64,000 bases of DNA from Sphingobacteriales bacterium 50-39 (lineage in GTDB: Bacteria > Bacteroidota > Bacteroidia > Chitinophagales > Chitinophagaceae): positions 310,001 through 374,000 of the forward strand of contig MKTZ01000009.1 of the NCBI GenBank assembly GCA_001898505.1, read 5' to 3'. Made by a program: the position numbers and the translations under genes. Below the pieces are notes generated by a model that did not search any database, had not been told where the DNA came from, and saw nothing but the letters and a program-made list of their open reading frames with translations. This document shows, piece after piece, positions 59,540 through 64,000 of this stretch; the stretch's first letter is position 1, and the number at the start of each line of letters is the position of its first letter.

Positions 59540-61435
59540 ATGATCCAATTAGTTTGGTTGGTCCCGGTGCTGCCGCTGGCAGGATTCCTGATCAACGGTC
59601 TTTTTCGAAACAGCTTATCAAAAGGGATGACCGGCATTGTCGGCTGTGGTGTCCTGCTCGCATCGTTTATTCTCAGCCTCCTGATCTTTGGCGAGGTGCG
59701 GCATGAAGGCTTTCAATCCGTGACAGTTACATTATTCGACTTTATCAGTGTAGATAAGCTTCATATACCGTTTGCTTTCCAGGTGGATCAGCTCTCTGCC
59801 CTCTTCCTGCTGATCATTACGGGTGTGGGCTTCCTTATCCATCTTTATTCTACGGCTTATATGCATGAGGAGGAAGCGCCTCATTACGCACGATATTTCT
59901 CCTATCTGAACCTTTTTGTCTTCTCCATGCTGCTGCTCGTGCTGGGCGCCAACTATGTCATCCTCTTCATCGGATGGGAAGGCGTGGGGCTTTGCTCTTA
60001 CCTGCTGATCGGCTACTGGTTCAAGAATGTCGATTATACCAATGCGGCAAAGAAGGCCTTTATCATGAACAGGATCGGCGACCTTGGCTTTTTGATCGCC
60101 ATCTTCTGGATGATCAATCAGTTTGGGAGCGTGACCTTTGGGGAAGTATTTTCGGCAGCGCAGGGAGCACCTGTGAAGGTTCTCACCGGCATCACACTGC
60201 TGCTCTTCGTAGGCGCTACGGGCAAGTCGGCGCAGATACCTCTCTATACCTGGCTACCCGATGCCATGGCGGGTCCTACCCCTGTATCGGCTCTTATCCA
60301 TGCGGCGACGATGGTGACCGCGGGTATTTATATGATCGCCCGGAGCAATATCCTTTATTCGCTGGCGCCGTTGACACAGAATGTGGTGGCGATCATCGGA
60401 CTGGCTACGGCATTGCTGGCGGCTACGATCGCGCTCAAACAAAATGATATCAAGAAAGTGCTGGCCTACTCCACCGTGAGCCAGTTGGGTTATATGTTCC
60501 TGGGTCTGGGGGTAGGCGCCTATACCGGCGCCGTCTTTCATGTGATGACACACGCTTTCTTCAAGGCGTTGTTGTTCCTCGGGGCAGGTTCCGTCATCCA
60601 TGCCATGGGCGGCGAGCAGGACATCCGTAAGATGGGTGGTCTGCGTAAACACGTGGGTACGACACATTGGACATTCCTGGTAGGGTGTATCGCCATTGCG
60701 GGTATCCCCCCCTTCTCCGGCTTTTTCTCCAAGGATGAGATCCTGGCGGGGGCATTTGGCAAGAGTCCTGTTTATTATGCGGTGGGCGTATTTACGGCCC
60801 TGTTGACCGCCTTCTATATGTTCAGGCTGTATGCCACGACTTTTTTAGGGAATTTCCGGGGTACGCATGAGCAGGAGCATCATCTGCATGAAAGTCCTGC
60901 AGCCATGACCATTCCCCTTGTAGTGCTGGCCTTGCTGGCGGCTGTGGCGGGGTTCCTGGGTGTGCCCGAAGCGTTTGCCAAAGACTCTCACTGGCTGGCT
61001 CATTTCCTGGATCCCATTTTTGCCCATAACGCTACGGCCGAGCATGCCGCTGAAGCTGGCGCCAGCCAGGAATGGATGTTGATGGGTATATCCGTCGCGG
61101 TGGCGCTCATCGGGGTTATTGCCGCATGGACCCGATTTAGCAAGAAGCCTGATCTGGCCGAGCCCGCGGGGTTTGGAAAGGTGCTGGCGAACAAATGGTA
61201 TGTGGACGAACTGTACGATGCTATCATTGTCCGCCCTCTGTATGCTATCAGCAAGTTCCTGAACAATTTTATCGAGCGATTTATCGACTGGATAGTGAAT
61301 GGCGTGGGCAGGCTGGTGCAATATGGCGGCCGGCAGTTGCGGCTGCTGCAAAGCGGTCAGGTGGGTGGATATGTGTTGCTAATGGTCGTTGGTATCCTGG
61401 TTTTGTTCCTGGTAGAGTTATTCGTTAAGAAATAG
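59540..61435 (+). CDS. nuoL: NADH-quinone oxidoreductase subunit L
   Basis: ND5-type proton-pumping antiporter-like subunit, 631 residues. FIGWEGVGLCSYLLIGYW carries the key Glu, and GPTPVSALIHAATMVTAG is the conserved helix with Lys/His residues in later segments. The C-terminal amphipathic lateral helix and last membrane helix are present. The spacing to nuoM is 16 bases. Confidence 0.97.
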   Translation: MIQLVWLVPVLPLAGFLINGLFRNSLSKGMTGIVGCGVLLASFILSLLIFGEVRHEGFQSVTVTLFDFISVDKLHIPFAFQVDQLSALFLLIITGVGFLIHLYSTAYMHEEEAPHYARYFSYLNLFVFSMLLLVLGANYVILFIGWEGVGLCSYLLIGYWFKNVDYTNAAKKAFIMNRIGDLGFLIAIFWMINQFGSVTFGEVFSAAQGAPVKVLTGITLLLFVGATGKSAQIPLYTWLPDAMAGPTPVSALIHAATMVTAGIYMIARSNILYSLAPLTQNVVAIIGLATALLAATIALKQNDIKKVLAYSTVSQLGYMFLGLGVGAYTGAVFHVMTHAFFKALLFLGAGSVIHAMGGEQDIRKMGGLRKHVGTTHWTFLVGCIAIAGIPPFSGFFSKDEILAGAFGKSPVYYAVGVFTALLTAFYMFRLYATTFLGNFRGTHEQEHHLHESPAAMTIPLVVLALLAAVAGFLGVPEAFAKDSHWLAHFLDPIFAHNATAEHAAEAGASQEWMLMGISVAVALIGVIAAWTRFSKKPDLAEPAGFGKVLANKWYVDELYDAIIVRPLYAISKFLNNFIERFIDWIVNGVGRLVQYGGRQLRLLQSGQVGGYVLLMVVGILVLFLVELFVKK

Positions 61436-61451
61436 AAACTGATTGTATATT

Positions 61452-62924
61452 ATGATCCCTGTTTTATTAATAGCGATTCCCTTGGTAGGTGGACTGGCGG
61501 GCTTCTTTATTAAGAATGATAAAAGCGCCCGCAGCTGGTCGCTGCTGGTATCGCTGGCAGCCCTGGCAGTATCCTTATGGGGGCTGTCCGTTGGAGCGAA
61601 AAGCCCGTTGCTGAATGCCGATGCGGAATGGCTGCCTGCGCTGGGGAGCCGCTTTGCCGTAGGACTCGATGGCATGGGGCAGATACTTTGTCTGTTGACC
61701 GCGATCGCCTTCCCTGTAATATTCATCGCCACCTGGAGGGATGAGTACAGTAAGTCCTGGAACTTCTATGCGCTGATGCTCCTGTCCCAGGCGGGACTGC
61801 TGGGAGTGTTCCTGGCGATGGATGCGTTGTTGTTTTACTTCTTCTGGGAACTGGCCCTTATACCCGTATATTTCCTTTGCAGCCAGTGGGGCGGGGAAAA
61901 GCGTATACAGGCCACGTTCAAGTTCTTTATCTATACGTTTGTGGGCAGCCTCCTGATGCTGGTTGGTATCATCTGGCTGTATGCGCATACGCCGGATCAT
62001 AGCTTCTCCCTGAAGAGCTTTTATGCCCTGCGGTCTTCCATCAACGGGACAGACCAGGTATGGCTGTTCTGGCTTTTCTTTATCGCCTTTGCTATCAAGA
62101 TGCCGATATGGCCTTTGCATACCTGGCAGCCCGATACATACGAGCAGTCGCCTACCGCCACTACGATGGTGCTCAGCGGCGTCATGGTGAAGATGGGTGT
62201 TTTTGGTGTGATCCGCTGGCTGGCGCCCGTGCTTCCACTGGGTACCTGGGCCTGGGGGGATACCGCCTCCGGATTTTGCATCGCGAGTATGATCTATGCT
62301 TCGCTGGTGGCTATGCAACAGGACGATCTGAAGCGGCTGATTGCCTATTCATCGATTGCCCACATCGGGCTTATGGCGCTGGCGATCTTTGCCACGACTA
62401 CTACCGGCATGCAGGGTGTGATGATCCAGATGTTCAACCACGGTATCAATATCATCGGGATGTGGATAGTTGTCGACCTCATCGAGCGTCAGATGGGTAC
62501 CCGTAAGATATCCGAGCTGGGAGGATTGGCGCAAAAAGCCCCTGCCCTGGCTATATTATTGGTGATCGTGGCGCTGGCCAATGTGGCGCTGCCGCTGACA
62601 AACGCCTTTGTGGGAGAATTCCTTCTTTTCAGCGGCGTGTATAGCAGCAAGGTGACCGAATACAATGTGGTGTTCACCGTGGTGGCGGCGCTCAGTATCA
62701 TCCTGTCGGCCATCTATACGTTGAATATGATACAAAAGGTATTCTTTGGCAACACCAATGCATTGACAGAGAAGGCAAAGGATATCAAGCTGAATGAGAA
62801 GGTCGTGCTGGCGGCGATAGTGGTGCTGATCGTGGTCATAGGGGTATATCCGAAGCCGGTGCTGAATCTGACGAAAGAGACGGTGGACATGATCCTGACG
62901 AAAATGGATTATAAAAAGATTTAA
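61452..62924 (+). CDS. nuoM: NADH-quinone oxidoreductase subunit M
   Basis: ND4-type proton-pumping subunit, 490 residues and about 14 helices. LLFYFFWELALIPVYFL carries the essential Glu, and FAIKMPIWPLHTWQPDTYEQ the conserved Lys. A TTG lies in frame at 61443, but the ATG at 61452 is the likely start. nuoN follows after 25 bases. Confidence 0.97.
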   Translation: MIPVLLIAIPLVGGLAGFFIKNDKSARSWSLLVSLAALAVSLWGLSVGAKSPLLNADAEWLPALGSRFAVGLDGMGQILCLLTAIAFPVIFIATWRDEYSKSWNFYALMLLSQAGLLGVFLAMDALLFYFFWELALIPVYFLCSQWGGEKRIQATFKFFIYTFVGSLLMLVGIIWLYAHTPDHSFSLKSFYALRSSINGTDQVWLFWLFFIAFAIKMPIWPLHTWQPDTYEQSPTATTMVLSGVMVKMGVFGVIRWLAPVLPLGTWAWGDTASGFCIASMIYASLVAMQQDDLKRLIAYSSIAHIGLMALAIFATTTTGMQGVMIQMFNHGINIIGMWIVVDLIERQMGTRKISELGGLAQKAPALAILLVIVALANVALPLTNAFVGEFLLFSGVYSSKVTEYNVVFTVVAALSIILSAIYTLNMIQKVFFGNTNALTEKAKDIKLNEKVVLAAIVVLIVVIGVYPKPVLNLTKETVDMILTKMDYKKI

Positions 62925-62949
62925 AGGAGACTAAGAATCACATTAGAAT

Positions 62950-64000
62950 ATGAACGCAATTATTATATCGGCAGTTTGGGGGATCATCATGATGTTCAGC
63001 GGCGTCTTTACGAGTAAAGGGTCCGTTGTCCGGAATACCGCTGTTCTCGGTCTCGTCCTGCTGCTGGTAGGCAACTATCTGGATCTGATAGGCTATCATT
63101 TCTTCCCCGTCGACGTGCATAAGATGCTGTTCTTTGACGAATTTGGTCTCCTGGCCAATACCGTCATCTTTGGCAGCACCCTGATCTTTGTGCTGTTGTC
63201 GGGAAGGGATATCGAGAATATTGCCCCACGGATGCCCGTGGCCGAATGTTTTGCCCTTGTCTTTTTTGTATTGTGCGGAGTGAGCCTGGTGACTACATTC
63301 AATACGCTGCTGATGTTGTTCCTCGGTATCGAGATCATTTCCATACCGCTGTATATCCTTACAGGCAGCGACAAACGCAACCTGAAGAGCAATGAGGCTT
63401 CGCTGAAATACTTCCTGATGGGGTGTTTTTCGACGGGATTGATGCTGCTGGGTATTGCATTGTTATATGGCGCCAGCCCCACCGGATCTTTCTCCATCGA
63501 CGAGTTGGGTATCGGAAGGGTTAATCTGTCCGCCCTCTATATGGCAGGGTTGCTGTTGCTGCTGGTGGCGATGGGCTTTAAGGTCTCTGCCGCTCCTTTC
63601 CATTTTTGGACACCCGATGTGTATGACGGGGCGCCCACTGTTTTTACGTCTTTTATGGCGACGATCGTAAAGGCGGGTATTTTTATCGGCTTCATACGGC
63701 TATTCAACGAGACATTTGGCGACAGTCAATCGAAGTGGCAGCTGTTCGTGGCGATCATTACGGCCACGACCTTGTTCATAGGCAATATTACCGCTGTATT
63801 CCAGCAAAGCGTCAAAAGGATGCTGGCTTATTCTTCTATCGCCCAGGCGGGCTTTATGCTGCTGGCTCTGTTGTCCATCAATGGGCTGGCCAGGGATGGG
63901 ATCCTGCTGTATGCGGCGGCGTACAGCCTGGCTACTATCGGTGTTTTTGCCATCCTGATCAAGATGAAGGATTATACCTTCGAGGGTTTCAACGGGCTGG
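62950..64000 (+). CDS. nuoN: NADH-quinone oxidoreductase subunit N (3' end outside window)
   Basis: ND2-type proton-pumping subunit, cut by the window end after 350 codons of about 480. It starts MNAIIISAVWGIIMMFSGVF, and LLMLFLGIEIISIPLYIL, APFHFWTPDVYDGAPT and VKRMLAYSSIAQAGFMLL match the family. It is the last of the fourteen nuo genes, in the canonical order A to N. Confidence 0.95.
   Translation, partial: MNAIIISAVWGIIMMFSGVFTSKGSVVRNTAVLGLVLLLVGNYLDLIGYHFFPVDVHKMLFFDEFGLLANTVIFGSTLIFVLLSGRDIENIAPRMPVAECFALVFFVLCGVSLVTTFNTLLMLFLGIEIISIPLYILTGSDKRNLKSNEASLKYFLMGCFSTGLMLLGIALLYGASPTGSFSIDELGIGRVNLSALYMAGLLLLLVAMGFKVSAAPFHFWTPDVYDGAPTVFTSFMATIVKAGIFIGFIRLFNETFGDSQSKWQLFVAIITATTLFIGNITAVFQQSVKRMLAYSSIAQAGFMLLALLSINGLARDGILLYAAAYSLATIGVFAILIKMKDYTFEGFNGL

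Overview
The window is one contiguous piece of a Bacteroidota chromosome, most likely from the Chitinophagaceae (Chitinophaga relatives). This rests on a SusC/SusD nutrient-uptake pair, promoters of the TTG-N19-21-TAnnTTTG type, almost no Shine-Dalgarno sequences, lineage-typical domain families (DUF4142, DUF4836-like, FtsX-type permeases without an adjacent ATPase) and a fourteen-gene nuo operon with a short NuoG. Base composition is near 50 % GC. No rRNA, tRNA, insertion sequence, CRISPR array or prophage was seen.

Layout. 1-2676: translation genes (3' part of ffh, rpsP, rimM). 2740-8010: an unfamiliar four-gene cassette (gluzincin-type metallopeptidase, ComEC-like MBL-fold hydrolase, small six-cysteine protein, secreted beta-rich protein) behind a perfect 10-bp dyad that abuts the first start codon. 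8039-13603: dinB, 1-Cys peroxiredoxin, secreted amidohydrolase, two pseudouridine synthases. 13795-18440: susC-susD. 18824-23134, minus strand: small envelope proteins, rlmN, secreted M20 amidohydrolase. 23339-30140: a translesion-synthesis and DNA-damage neighbourhood with dnaE2, a second dinB, an SRAP/HMCES-type protein, an unknown protein, and two small paralogous proteins flanking dnaE2. 30165-33912: secreted glycoside hydrolase and a class III aminotransferase preceded by an apparent leader-peptide attenuator with a perfect Shine-Dalgarno. 33917-39416: TPR protein and two paralogous ABC permeases. 39925-40309: collapsed remnant of a HigB/HigA toxin-antitoxin pair. 40330-47819: DUF4142 lipoprotein, MerR regulator, thiolase, twin membrane proteins, DUF4836-like protein, hisS and a low-molecular-weight phosphatase. 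48040-50968: small membrane protein, PstS-like lipoprotein, TPR protein. 51105-64000: nuoA to nuoN (nuoN cut by the window end).

How the parts connect. The two dinB copies, dnaE2 and the SRAP protein suggest an inducible mutagenesis/repair response. Four non-coding sites share a dyad TACT-N9-AGTA: before the peptidase cassette, before dnaE2, before the small-protein/dinB operon, and at the phosphatase-hisS promoter. This may be the operator of a shared, possibly damage-linked, regulator and would tie the unknown cassette to the mutagenesis genes. Several promoters place TAnnTTTG only 4-7 bases before the start codon, implying leaderless mRNAs. Inferences of this kind are marked as such in the entries.
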